From NCBI GenBank assembly GCA_016721385.1, contig JADKIE010000002.1, positions 1 to 64,000 on the forward strand: 64,000 nucleotides of DNA, in the 5' to 3' direction. Source of the stretch: Chitinophagaceae bacterium (GTDB lineage Bacteria; Bacteroidota; Bacteroidia; Chitinophagales; Chitinophagaceae). Positions 40,843 through 51,215 of this stretch are shown here, in pieces. The notes beneath the pieces are model-generated. The model did not search any database. It was not told the DNA's origin and saw only the letters and a list, made by a program, of their open reading frames with translations. Within the stretch, counting starts at the first letter, position 1, and each line of letters opens with the position of its first letter. Position numbers and translations under genes: made by a program.

Positions 40843-41532
40843 ATGACAGCAAACAATGACAAAAAATATGGTCGGACATTTTTCGACTTTATTGCAGAAC
40901 ATCCGAAATTAACTTTCTTCTCATTTCTCACGTTGCTATTAGTTGCGATTGTTTTAATTTTTTTAAGAGTGCCGTTTAAAGTAGGGAGTTTGGAAGTGGG
41001 TGATAAGCCAGTTGTGCATGACACAATAGTAGAGACAAAAACAGACACACAGTACATAGACAAATCTACCATTGTTATAAAACAAGCACCACCGACAAGA
41101 CCAACTAAAGACCCAACTAAAAGCATATCAGTAAAATCAGGCGACACAATTGTAACAGTACAAAACCAACCAGCTAACATTAATACAGGAACAAACAATG
41201 GTATCATTGGCAATAATAATGATGTTAAGGTCAACGTAAATGAAATACAGCGCAAACTTAACGAACCATCTAAACAACAATTATTGCAGTTAATATACCA
41301 AACAATTGAACAAAAAAATATTACGGATTCTTGTATTGAGGTTTCTGCAATGGCAGGTAATAATGAGGCATTAATTTTTGCAACAGAAATATTACAATTT
41401 CTAAAAGAACAAAATTTAAAAGCCAGTGGTATTGGACAATTCCAAAGAGCACCAGTAGTTAAAGGCGTTGAAATTGGAGCAAGCCAATTTAATAAAAAAT
41501 GTGTTACTATAAGTGTTGGGTATAGACAGTAA
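40843..41532 (+). CDS. Single-span membrane protein with periplasmic helical domain
   Basis: 229 residues: a cytoplasmic start, one membrane helix (about 24-42), a Thr/Pro-rich linker, then a helical domain with an NTGTNNGIIGNNNDVKVNVNE stretch that reads like a beta-solenoid or nucleation turn. This is followed by a C-terminal fold (EVSAMAGNNEALIFATEILQFLKEQ) similar in feel to OmpA-like or ISSP domains. No firm family. The antisense frame across the gene is a shadow. Confidence 0.7.
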   Translation: MTANNDKKYGRTFFDFIAEHPKLTFFSFLTLLLVAIVLIFLRVPFKVGSLEVGDKPVVHDTIVETKTDTQYIDKSTIVIKQAPPTRPTKDPTKSISVKSGDTIVTVQNQPANINTGTNNGIIGNNNDVKVNVNEIQRKLNEPSKQQLLQLIYQTIEQKNITDSCIEVSAMAGNNEALIFATEILQFLKEQNLKASGIGQFQRAPVVKGVEIGASQFNKKCVTISVGYRQ

Positions 41533-41708
41533 ATCATTTCTTGTTATTTATGATTGTTCGTAAATATGTTAGTTCATCTAAAATGCTACAGAGTATTATT
41601 AAGACAAGCATTTCATAAAGCGACAAGCGACAAAAGATAAATAGAATGACACTTGCAATTATTACGATTATTGACAAAATTGATGATTTCATGTTGACGA
41701 TAAACTGC

Positions 41709-41903
41709 CACTAACAAAAGGTTTTGCGTCATGGCGGCTTGACGGAATAACAATCGGCAGCAAATCGCTATCAACTATTATCCGGCAGACGGAACGCTTT
41801 TGGGCTTTTATTTTAAATTTGAACATTTGTTTTTTAATTTATCATCAGTTAAGGCTTGACGTTAAAAAATACCGCCACGAACGCAAAGCCTCGAACGTTG
41901 GTG
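41709..41903 (+). repeat. attC-like site 25
   Basis: 195 bp. Opens CACTAAC, closes GTTGGTG. Arms AGGTTTTGCGTCATGGCGG and CCGCCACGAACGCAAAGCCT. Closes cassette 40812-41897 (GTTAGTGGCA against TGCCACTAAC). Bases 41533-41708 show no gene. Confidence 0.88.
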
Positions 41904-41971
41904 GCAACCCGTGACGGACACCCTAAAAACAATGAACTTTTCAAAACAATCGACAGTAAGAACAACAAAGT

Positions 41972-43879
41972 ATGAATGACATTTTAACTAACGGAGCAGA
42001 AATCAAGCAAAGAATTATTTCTGAAATTCAAAAAGCAAACCAAAACATTTTTCTTGCAATGGCTTGGTTTACAGATAGAGATATTGCGAACGCAATTATT
42101 ACTGCGAAAAACAGAAATATTAATGTTGATATAATATTATCCTCAAATGCTCAAAACGAAACGGTTAAGCAAATGTTTAAAGATAATAACGTCAGTATTC
42201 ACGCATTTGAAACAGGTGATGAACGTGGAATGATGCATCATAAATTTTGCCTTATTGACAACGGAATATCTATTAACGGTTCTTACAACTATTCCTATAA
42301 CGCAAGTAACAACAATGTAGAAAACATTCAAGTATCAGACGACCCAAATACATACAGACAATTATTTGCTGAATTTGAAAGACTTAAATATAATATAGAC
42401 CACCAAATAGACGTAAATATAAAGTCAGTAAACCCAATGGAGCAAGTTATCACAAAAACAGTTCAACCGATAAACACGGCTGATTCTTTTTCTCAACAAT
42501 TATCAAATTTAATTTATGCAACAGCAAACATAAATACAGATAGTTACAGAACACAAGGCTATGAAAACTCAAAGGATAGTGCAGGTAGTATAGAAATATT
42601 CAGCACAAACTACGGAGAAATCAAAGAACAAATAAAACCGTATGCAACTGATGACACTTTAAGTAGCAAAAAAAGTGTGATAACTCAAAACATCAATTCT
42701 GCATTTGAAAGTAAAAAGGCAGAGTTGGAAATAGATAAACAAAACGAAATTAAAGCTGTAAAATCAAATCACGAAATTGAATTAAGACAACTTAATTCAA
42801 AAATTTCAGAAATAAAACAAGAAAAATCAATTTTTGAATCGGGCAATCAAAACTCAGGTGAAAAAGGACTTTTACAAATCAACACCGATATTGAAAAAAA
42901 TAAACTTCAAAGAAATTCATTAGAATCGTCATTTGTGATAAAAAAGTTTTGGACAGCAGGTACAATTTTTAAGTTGGCATTATTAGGCATTTTAGTTTTC
43001 TACCTTTCAATGTTTTTTGCTTCGGCAATGTATAAAGTATTTTTTGAGGGGAATATAATTCGTAATTCTTTAGAAGCAGGTGTAAATCCAGGTCTTCCAC
43101 AAATTGTTGATGCAAATGCTATCGTAAAAATATTTAAAACTCAAGGAGCATTATTTGGTATAATGGCTTTATTTTTCTTTTTAATTCCTGTATTATTGTC
43201 AAATTTAAAATTAATTGGTAGTAAAAAAGAATGGGTTAATAAATTATGCTTTTGGGTTGGCATTTTAGTTTTTGACATTGTAGTATCAATTATGGTTGCA
43301 ATGAATACAGATGAAATAAAGAATTTGTTAATAGGTCAACAATCTCAACTTAAAATTTGGCAAGTTCCTGCACACGGTGAGTTTTGGCTCATTTTTGTAT
43401 TCGGTATGTTACCTTTAATCATCACACACTTTATCATTGAATCAATTGTTGATGCTTACCAAAATTCACAACGTGAAACTGTTGGTGCTGAAAAAAACAA
43501 GCAAATTGAAATGTTAGACAAAGAATTGCTTGAGCTTAATTTACAAAAAGAACTTCTTTCAAACAAAATCAAAGAAAAGGATGAATTGTTGAAACAAAAA
43601 AATACCGACTTGGAACGATTAGAGCGAGAAATAAACACTCAAGAAAATAATATAGAAAATATTTTTACAGAATTGTTAAAAAACATAAGAGCAATTTATG
43701 ATGATTTTATTACAAGATTAAAAAGTGGCAAAATCTTTACAGATGAAATTTTAAATAGTATTTCTACTGCATATAAATCGGGTTATATTGAATACTTACC
43801 TGAATTTTACGCAGAAATTGAAGTTGCAAATAGAGTTAGACAAATTGAACAAGTAATAAACAATAACAATCGTAAGTAA
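41972..43879 (+). CDS. PLD-like phosphodiesterase fused to a coiled-coil membrane region
   Basis: 635 residues. Residues 1-145 form one phospholipase D-like domain (PF13091 type) with a single HKD motif (MMHHKFCLIDNG...GSYNYSYNASNN), as in Nuc-like nucleases that dimerise to complete the active site. Then come a coiled coil (about 240-315), four membrane helices (about 325-500) and a second coiled coil. The gene after it codes for a lipoprotein, starting three bases later. Membrane-bound PLD-like nucleases occur in defence systems; the target here (nucleic acid or lipid) is unknown. Confidence 0.82.
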   Translation: MNDILTNGAEIKQRIISEIQKANQNIFLAMAWFTDRDIANAIITAKNRNINVDIILSSNAQNETVKQMFKDNNVSIHAFETGDERGMMHHKFCLIDNGISINGSYNYSYNASNNNVENIQVSDDPNTYRQLFAEFERLKYNIDHQIDVNIKSVNPMEQVITKTVQPINTADSFSQQLSNLIYATANINTDSYRTQGYENSKDSAGSIEIFSTNYGEIKEQIKPYATDDTLSSKKSVITQNINSAFESKKAELEIDKQNEIKAVKSNHEIELRQLNSKISEIKQEKSIFESGNQNSGEKGLLQINTDIEKNKLQRNSLESSFVIKKFWTAGTIFKLALLGILVFYLSMFFASAMYKVFFEGNIIRNSLEAGVNPGLPQIVDANAIVKIFKTQGALFGIMALFFFLIPVLLSNLKLIGSKKEWVNKLCFWVGILVFDIVVSIMVAMNTDEIKNLLIGQQSQLKIWQVPAHGEFWLIFVFGMLPLIITHFIIESIVDAYQNSQRETVGAEKNKQIEMLDKELLELNLQKELLSNKIKEKDELLKQKNTDLERLEREINTQENNIENIFTELLKNIRAIYDDFITRLKSGKIFTDEILNSISTAYKSGYIEYLPEFYAEIEVANRVRQIEQVINNNNRK

Positions 43880-43882
43880 TAA

Positions 43883-44785
43883 ATGAAGCAGTTTTCAGTA
43901 TTATTCGTAACATTACTTTTGTTACAATCGTGTATGCCCGAACCTCAAAATAAGAGATTAACGTATCAAAACATAATTATTTTATCTGATTTGTCCGACA
44001 GAATTGAACCTATAATAAATGGTAATATCCCAAACGAACAATATCCATCAAAAGACATAAACGAAATTGATAAAATTCTCAAATTTTTCAATGACGAATG
44101 TGTAAAGCCCGGTGAGAAAATTGGCGATAAATCTTGTATTTCATTTTCTACGTTTTCAAACGAATCTATTGCTTGTATTGACATTGATAAAATAAAAGAT
44201 TTAGGGGCTAAACAACAATTTATCAATTCAACAGGTAAGTATCAAAACAACGGCTTGAAATCTGAAGTTGTCATATTTAAACAAAAAGTACAAAATGCCT
44301 ACGATAACATTCGAAATAAAGGTTTAGATTGAATGAGCGTTACTATTGACAAAATTGAAAACAATCCAATGATAAAGAAAAACACAGTTTTGACTAATGG
44401 TATAGATTCAACATTTATCAATTACGACAATCACATTTACATTTTCACTGACGGCTATTTGGAATATAGAGGCAAAAATTCTAACAAACAGTTTTATTTC
44501 GGAAATCCAGAAATAGACAAAATAAGACAATATTGCATTATAAATAAAGTTGATATAGCAACAGCACTTAAAGACAATAGTTCGCTATGTTTACCAAAAG
44601 TAACAAACGACAAAAATCAGTTTATTAATCTTCACGTTTTAGAAACGGCTGAAAGAGATAAAAATACTAAATTACAAACTTATAAAAATCCGACAGGTCT
44701 GAGAGATAATGAAATTCTTGAGGAAGTTTGGCGTAAATGGACAACAGAAAGCAACTTTAAAAGTTTTGAATGGAAAAAATACTAA
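43883..44785 (+). CDS. VWA-like lipoprotein partner of the PLD protein (in-frame TGA)
   Basis: The lipobox leader LLLLQSC precedes a domain opening with IIILSDLSDRIEP, a DxSxR-like start of a von Willebrand-type fold, and later IYIFTDGYLEYRGK. A TGA at 44330 interrupts the frame, but translation would resume in the same frame (MSVTIDKIENN) without loss, so a TGG-to-TGA error or a real split are both possible. Joined length 300 residues. Co-transcribed with the upstream PLD-like gene in one cassette. Confidence 0.6.
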
Positions 44786-44801
44786 CCACAAATCGGGCAG
44801 C

Positions 44802-44933
44802 CACCAACATGGGTTTGGCAAAAGTGGGGCTTTTGTACTAGGCTGAACATTTGTACTTTCTATTAGCTTTTGTACTAAATTTGAACTTTGGTACTTTCTA
44901 AACCCCACCTTCGCCAAGCCCAAAACCGTTGGT
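44802..44933 (+). repeat. attC-like site 26 (short class)
   Basis: 132 bp. Opens CACCAAC, closes GTTGGTG. Arms GGGTTTGGCAAAAGTGGGG and CCCCACCTTCGCCAAGCCC. Closes cassette 41898-44927 (GTTGGTGGC against GCCACCAAC). Confidence 0.88.
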
Positions 44934-44977
44934 GGCAATTATACCGAACCTTACACTTCCAAAGACCTTTATGACAA

Positions 44978-45649
44978 ATGAATATTTGGGTTAAAAATTC
45001 TTCAAAAAATTTACTGCCACTTTCAGAGGAGAAGGAAGATTTTAAGATAGCGTTAAAAGAATGGATATTTACCGGGGAAATTGTTGACCATGAAACACCA
45101 ATTGAAACTTGTGAACTATGTGAAAAAGATGAATTACGATACCATTTTGAAATTAAAAATCAGCTTGACAATTCATTATGGGTTGGTAGCAAGTGTATAG
45201 AAAAATTTGATATTACAATTTTTGACGAACATGGAAATGAAATAACAGAAAACAAAGACCAGTACCTACAAAAACAAGCTAGAAAAAAACATATTAAATT
45301 AGTATTTGAAAATTTAGATAAAACGGATGGAAAGGGTAAAACTAATGACAGGAATAACAAAGAACTTGATATCTATTGTATTGACAGATACAATTTAGAA
45401 GGAAAACTTGACCCTAAAATGTTGAACTATTTATTCAAAAGATTAGATGACGAGAATATATTTTATGACAAACGATTTTTTGCAATCAGCTTAAAAAAAG
45501 AAGAGAATAAGGTTAAACTTTTGAACTTAAACGGAGAACAATTTGAAAGAATTAAAAAAGCTTTAAGTTTAACACAAAGAAAATATTACGAGAACAATAA
45601 AAATAAATACACTGCCACTAACATGGGTTTGGCAAAAGTGGGGCTTTAG
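44978..45649 (+). CDS. Small zinc-ribbon-like protein of unknown function
   Basis: 223 residues. A possible metal site is formed by CELCEKDELRYHFEI and WVGSKCIEKF (CxxC plus a later Cys), followed by a Lys-rich helical region (QKQARKKHIKLVFENL) and a C-terminal helical domain. This zinc-knuckle plus basic helix plan is often nucleic-acid linked. No known family. The last residues (TNMGLAKVGL) are translated from site 27. Frame intact. Confidence 0.65.
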   Translation: MNIWVKNSSKNLLPLSEEKEDFKIALKEWIFTGEIVDHETPIETCELCEKDELRYHFEIKNQLDNSLWVGSKCIEKFDITIFDEHGNEITENKDQYLQKQARKKHIKLVFENLDKTDGKGKTNDRNNKELDIYCIDRYNLEGKLDPKMLNYLFKRLDDENIFYDKRFFAISLKKEENKVKLLNLNGEQFERIKKALSLTQRKYYENNKNKYTATNMGLAKVGL

Positions 45650-45748
45650 TACTAGGCTGAACATTTGTACTTTCTATTAACTTTTGTACTAAATTTGAAC
45701 TTTAGTACTTTCTAAACCCCACCTTCGCCAAGCCCAAAAACGTTGTAT
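45616..45748 (+). repeat. attC-like site 27 (short class)
   Basis: 133 bp. Opens CACTAAC, closes GTTGTAT. Same arms as site 26, nearly identical throughout. Closes cassette 44928-45742 (GTTGGTGGCA against TGCCACTAAC, one G-T). Confidence 0.87.
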
Positions 45749-46087
45749 GTCACCCTAAACAGCATCCTACTAAAATTCAAACTAACATGACTTTGCCGAC
45801 ACGACCCCACGCTATTTTTAGCACATTGCAAGGCACACAAAACCCCGACACAAAGCCAACCTTGCAAAGAGCTAAAAATGCCAACGCACAGCCCACCGCA
45901 CCCCGGCTGACGAATATCTATCGGCATTGGTTCAACACTTCAGCAAAAAATCTTTACTGGACACCAAAGCCCACCCACCACCCACCTGACAAAATGCTAA
46001 TCATCAATCAGTATTACAACACATTGAGCTGACATTTACGTATTTTGTGAATCCTAAATAATAAAACAAAGAAAGATTAAAGACTAA
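45749..46087. other. Leader of the Dcm-Z1 cassette, no gene seen
   Basis: 339 bases, GC-richer than the surroundings, containing hairpin repeat copy 3 and a run of CCCACCnCCCACC-like sequence. The short frames across it derive from the hairpin repeat. Confidence 0.55.
45815..45878 (+). repeat. Hairpin repeat, family 2, copy 3
   Basis: Outer stem TTTTTAGC/GCTAAAAA, internal loop ACA/AGA, inner stem TTGCAAGG/CCTTGCAA, and a loop with two CACAAA-CC units. Lies about 70 bases inside the left end of the 6.8 kb cassette. Confidence 0.65.
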
Positions 46088-47350
46088 ATGAAATTTATAG
46101 ACCTATTTGCTGGACTTGGAGGTTTCCATAAGGCATTGCACGAACTTGGACATGAATGCGTATTTGCCAGCGAACTAATACCTGCATTACAAGAAACATA
46201 CAAACTTAATTGGGGCAAAGACATTAATATTCAAGGCGACATTAAAAAATTGTTGCAACCGACATTAATAGTATTCCTGACCACGACATTTTATGTGCTG
46301 GATTTCCTTGTCAACCTTTTTCGAAAGCAGGGAAACAACTTGGAAGAAAAGATGACCGGGGTACATTATTTGATGAAATCATAAAAATCTTAGAAATAAA
46401 GAAGCCTCAATATTTTATTCTTGAAAATGTACGCTTCATTGCTAAGCATGATAATGAAGAAACATGGAACGCAATGAAAGCCGAGTTTGATAGATTGGGT
46501 TACAAAGTTGACCACAGGATTACTCTCCACACGATTTTGGGATACCACAACACAGGCAAAGAATTTTTATTGTGGGTTCGTTAACAGGACTTAGTCATTT
46601 TAGTTTTGATAGAGTGGATAAGCACAAAAGAAGTATAATAGAAATCAACAAATACATTGAAGAAAGTCCTGTTGATGCAAAAAAACTCCCAAAGGCTAAT
46701 CAGGATTGTATTAAGCTTTGGCAGGAACTTATTGACTGCTTGCCGAAAGAAACCAAAATGCCCGGTTTCCCTATCTGGGGAATGGAGTTTGGAGCTACTT
46801 ATCCATTTGATGAGACTTATCCTCATCTACTTTCTCAAAAGGAACTTGCAGAATACAAAGGAAACTTTGGTTGCAGCCTAAAAGGAATGACCAAGGAAGA
46901 ACAACTGGCAAACTTACCAAGCTATGCAAGAGTTGAAAATAAATTTCCGGGTTGGAAAAAAAGATATATTAAATATAGCAGAGCCTTTTATAAGGATAAC
47001 AAAAATATATTGAAGATGTAGTAAGACAAATTGCAAAATTTCCATCACAAAGTTGGCAAAAATTAGAATGGAATGTTGGCGACGGCAAACGAAAAATAAA
47101 TAACTACATTTTGCAGTTCAGGGCTTCTGGCATAAGAGTAAAAAAGATTGATTTTTTTCCATCGTTAGTTTGCACCACTACCCAAATTCCAATAATCGGC
47201 TGGCAAAAACGGTATATCACTAAATCTGAGGGATTAAAACTTCAATCATTAACTGGAATAAAATTACCAGATAATGATAATGCAGCATTCAAAGCACTTG
47301 GCAATGCAGTAAATTCTAAAATTGTAAAATTAATTGCAAAACAATTATAA
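46088..47350 (+). CDS. dcm: DNA cytosine-5 methyltransferase (frameshifted)
   Basis: Motif I FIDLFAGLGGFHKAL, motif IV with the catalytic cysteine in AGFPCQPFSKAG, motif VI FILENVR and motif X ALGNAVN are all present, in C5-methylase order. Frame changes near 46255, 46530 and 47010 split the track; the pieces join to about 420 residues. Methylates the host DNA, presumably marking self for the nuclease-like genes downstream. First gene of a four-gene cassette with the GHKL ATPase, Z1 and PD-(D/E)XK genes. Confidence 0.88.
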
Positions 47351-47415
47351 TAGACCAAAGAAATTGAACGCAGAATGGCTTCAAAACAATACAATCACTT
47401 TCAATCTTTAAAAGC

Positions 47416-48953
47416 ATGAGCAGCAAAGATAAAGTAAGTATAAGACCGCAAGTAACAATGCTTTCTGTTCTAAAGTACTTAGAATACGAAACATGGTTTG
47501 CATTAGCGGAATTTATTGATAATGCAATTGCAAGTTATCTTGAAAATGAAAAAGCATAAAAGCAACTTAGGAAATAATTTTCAATTAGAAGTTATAATTG
47601 AAATTAACGAGCCAGAAAACAAAATAACAATTAGGACAATGCAGGAGGAATAGAAAGTCAAGCAGATTATGTAAGAGCTTTTAGGGCGGCGGAAATCCCA
47701 CCTGACAACACAGGACTTTCTGAATTTGGAATGGGAATGAAATCAGCATCCTGTTGGTTTGCTGACAATTGGTGTGTTACCTCAACTGCATTAGGTGAAA
47801 ATGTAGAAAAAAAGTAAAATTTGACATGAAGCAAATATTTGAAGACAAAATCGAGGAGTTAGATGTAGAAACAAAAAGTTGCAATAAAAATTATCACTAC
47901 ACAACCGTAGAATTATTTGATGTTAATAGAATGCCGAGGCGTAGAGGAATTGGAAAAGTAAAAGACCATTTAAAAAGCATTTACAGAGAGTTCATCAGAA
48001 GCGAAATTTTGATTTTAAAAGTTGACAATGAAGAACTATCATTTGAAGACCCGAAAATATTATCAGCACCACGTTATGACGAGCCGAAGGAAGAGGCAAT
48101 TCATTGGAGGAAAGAAATCAAATTCGATATTGAAGAGGGTTTAAGTGTTCATGGTTTTGTTGCAATAAGAGAGAAGGCATCTACGTCGGAAGCAGGGTTT
48201 GCACTATTTCGTAGAGGTAGAGTAATTGAAGGAAGCTATGATAATGGTTTTAGACCTGACTTTATTTTTGGAGCTCCGAATAGTTATCGCTATCAAAGAG
48301 TTTTCGGAGAACTACATTTGGAAGGCTTTGATGTAAACTTTACAAAAAAAGGAATCCAATGGGATGAAAATCTTGAAATATTTTTGCGGCTTTTAAAAGA
48401 TGATATTAGTAGTAAGGAATTTCCGCTTTTACAGCAGGCTGAACAATATAGAGTAAGAGCGTCAGAAAAAGAATATAAAGCAGCTAAAAAAGCACTTGAT
48501 GAAACTGTTGATGACCTTGAAAAGAAAGCACCGCAAGCAGTCGCTGATGTTGTAAACACAGCATCACATGTTTCAGAACCCGAACAACAAATTTTAACCC
48601 CGACAGAAAAAACGCTTCACAGAGAATTTGAAATTCGTTTTAACAAAGAGAATTGGAAAGTTTCAATTGAACTTTCATACGACCCATCACTAAAAGAAAT
48701 GATTGAAGTTGGTGATAGCTTCATAAAAGAAAAGTCAAATGACGAATCAATACGGCAAATTGGAATTCGGCTTTCACTCACTCATCCATTTATGGTGGAG
48801 TTCGCAGGTGCAGACACCAATAAAATTGAACCGATACTTCGTATTGCAGCAGCTTTTGGACTTTCAGAAGTAATTGCAAAGCGAAGCAAAATAGTAGGAG
48901 ATGTTAGAAGAAACTTTAACGAACTTATTTCAAACTTATCTAAGCAACAGTAA
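47416..48953 (+). CDS. GHKL (Hsp90/MutL/MORC-like) ATPase (frameshifted near 47560 and 47815)
   Basis: The start at 47416 gives MSSKDKVSIRPQVTMLSVLK. The N-box glutamate lies in ALAEFIDNAIAS, the D-x-G-x-G loop in DNAGGIES and the glycine lid in SEFGMGMKSAS, all hallmarks of GHKL ATPases. A transducer-like domain and a C-terminal domain follow. Indels near 47560, 47640 and 47815 interrupt the N-terminal part; joined length is about 510 residues. In related gene neighbourhoods such ATPases accompany Z1 and restriction genes and probably act as ATP-gated DNA clamps. Ends three bases before the Z1 gene. Confidence 0.85.
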
Positions 48954-48956
48954 ACT

Positions 48957-51215
48957 ATGGCTGAAGTAATAGAAATTCAAAACAACGCAGACAACGCAAA
49001 CTGGAATCCATTTGTAGGTGAAGAAACAAATGAATTATTGCGAAGCAAAGGATTTGCTAACCCCGACAGAACACTAAATGAAAATGGTGTTAGAGTTTTA
49101 GACGAAACTTATCGCATTATGCAAGTGTGTGGAAACCCAAACACAGCAACCAACAGCGAAACAGGGATTGTAATTGGCTATGTACAAAGCGGAAAAACAC
49201 TTTCGTTCACAACACTGACAGCTTTAGCAAGAGACAACAATTATCAAATCGTAATTATCATTGGTGGGACTTCTGTAAATCTTCTTGACCAGTCAACAAA
49301 ACGAGTAAGAAAAGATTTACGCATTGACAGTCGTTACGGGTTTGAGCAGAAGTGGACACAGATTACAAACCCACATACGCAAGAGGATTTTGATACAATC
49401 ACAAACGCATTAGACCAATGGGCAAATCCAACTTTTCCAAATAACCGTTGCAGAACAATTTTAATTACTGTAATGAAAAACGGTTCTCATTTGAGAAACT
49501 TAGCAGACTTAATAAACGGAACGAATTTAAACGGTGTGCCTACTTTGATAATTGATGATGAAGGCGACCACGCAAGTTTGAACACAAGAGCAAGATGGGC
49601 AGCAAGACAAGGAATTGATGTTGAAGATTTAACTGAAAATGAAGTTTCAACAATTTATAGAAGGATAACGGCGTTAAGAAATATTTTTCCTCACCATACT
49701 TTTTTGCAATATACGGCAACACCTCAAGCAAATTTGTTCATCAATATCATGGACAGATTATCACCAAACTTTATAAAGCTGCTAACTCCTGGTGATGAAT
49801 ATACAGGAGGCATCCAATTTTTTAGGGAGAATCCAAATCTTATTCGTGAAATTCCATTAAATAATATTCCAAATGCAAACCAACAATTACAAGAACCGCC
49901 AGACAGTTTGCTGGAGGCTTTACAAGTATTTTATTTAGGAGTTGTTGCAGGAACAGTTTTAGAATTATTCAGATTGCCAAGCCAACGCAACCGTTCTATG
50001 CTTGTGCATCCTTCAAGATTGCAAGGCGACCACACGACCTTTTACGGCTGGGTAAATACGATTAAAGAAAGTTGGAGGCGTTTGTTGTCAGGTAGTGACG
50101 AAGAAGAAAAAGCAGATTTGCTCCGTGATTTCAGAACAACTTACAATGATTTACAAATGACAGCCCCTGATTTGCCAGCTTTTGAAGCTTTGACTGATTA
50201 CAATTTAGTTCATGCAATACAATACACTCCAATCGTAGAAGTAAATTCAAGACGAGGTGCAACACCACAAATTAATTGGCAAGATTCTTATTCATGGATT
50301 TTAGTTGGCGGGCAATCAATGGACAGAGGTTTTACGGTTGAAGGTTTAACCGTCACTTATATGCCACGAAATGTTGGCGTTGGTAATGTTGATACCATTC
50401 AACAAAGGGCAAGATTTTTTGGATATAAAAGAAGTTATTTAGGTTATTGCCGTGTATTCCTTGACCAAGTGACAATTGATGCCTATAACTTTATTGTTGA
50501 ACATGAAGAAGATGTAAGAAACCGATTGGTAGGTTTTGATGTCAGTAACAGGCACTTGAACGATTGGGATAGAGAAGCCGTATTAGACCAAATGCTAAAT
50601 CTTACGAGGGCAAATATTTTATACGATGGCTTAGACCGAGATAGATTTGGTGATGATTGGTATAGAATAAATGCACCTCACGATACAGAAAATTTAATTC
50701 AATCAAACAGTACTGCATTATTTGATTTTTTAAATCCAAAGTCTGCAATGTTTGCAGAAGACGAGGGTCATGCAAACAGAACACAAGAGCAAAAACATTT
50801 GGTTGCAAGAATATCAATGAGAGTATGCTTAGACCACCTACTAAACAAACTCAAATACACAAGAGAAAGCGACTCTGCAACATATTCAAGCTTACGAGGA
50901 ATTTTAAAAGGGTATTTAGATGAACATCCAGACGATGATTGTTTGGTTTATTTAATGAGTGCCAACAGTTTGGAAGATTGGACTAGAAGAACACGTAGAT
51001 TAGATAGAAATGATGAAATACAACAGCTATTTCAAGGACGAAATCCAAGAACAGGCGAAGTTATTTACCCGGGTGATTCGGAAATCAAAAATGAAAATTT
51101 ACTAACAATACAAATTCATTTGCTCAACATCAGAGATACAGACTTTACAAGTGTCCCGACACTTGCAATTTGGGTTCCTGAACACATTGGCAGAGACATA
51201 ATAAGGCAAGCATGA
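48957..51215 (+). CDS. Z1-domain superfamily 2 ATPase
   Basis: 752 residues, intact. Walker A in GYVQSGKTLSF (about 74-81), Walker B in LIIDDEGDHASLN (about 198), the ATPQANLFIN motif and the Z1-specific block WILVGGQSMDRGFTVEGLTVTYMPR, then IQQRARFFGYKRSY with an arginine-finger-like element. Z1 proteins (PF10593) are motor components of methylation-linked defence loci. The stop overlaps the start of the next gene (ATGA), so the two are translationally coupled. Confidence 0.9.
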   Translation: MAEVIEIQNNADNANWNPFVGEETNELLRSKGFANPDRTLNENGVRVLDETYRIMQVCGNPNTATNSETGIVIGYVQSGKTLSFTTLTALARDNNYQIVIIIGGTSVNLLDQSTKRVRKDLRIDSRYGFEQKWTQITNPHTQEDFDTITNALDQWANPTFPNNRCRTILITVMKNGSHLRNLADLINGTNLNGVPTLIIDDEGDHASLNTRARWAARQGIDVEDLTENEVSTIYRRITALRNIFPHHTFLQYTATPQANLFINIMDRLSPNFIKLLTPGDEYTGGIQFFRENPNLIREIPLNNIPNANQQLQEPPDSLLEALQVFYLGVVAGTVLELFRLPSQRNRSMLVHPSRLQGDHTTFYGWVNTIKESWRRLLSGSDEEEKADLLRDFRTTYNDLQMTAPDLPAFEALTDYNLVHAIQYTPIVEVNSRRGATPQINWQDSYSWILVGGQSMDRGFTVEGLTVTYMPRNVGVGNVDTIQQRARFFGYKRSYLGYCRVFLDQVTIDAYNFIVEHEEDVRNRLVGFDVSNRHLNDWDREAVLDQMLNLTRANILYDGLDRDRFGDDWYRINAPHDTENLIQSNSTALFDFLNPKSAMFAEDEGHANRTQEQKHLVARISMRVCLDHLLNKLKYTRESDSATYSSLRGILKGYLDEHPDDDCLVYLMSANSLEDWTRRTRRLDRNDEIQQLFQGRNPRTGEVIYPGDSEIKNENLLTIQIHLLNIRDTDFTSVPTLAIWVPEHIGRDIIRQA

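Noticed and set aside
40812..41537. Long minus-strand frame of 241 codons
   Set aside because: It is fully antisense to a well-formed membrane protein gene and itself Cys/Ser-rich without domain features.
44333..44785. A separate gene starting MSVTIDK
   Set aside because: It is in the same frame as the preceding lipoprotein with only one TGA between and no ribosome site, so it is treated as one gene with a suspect stop.
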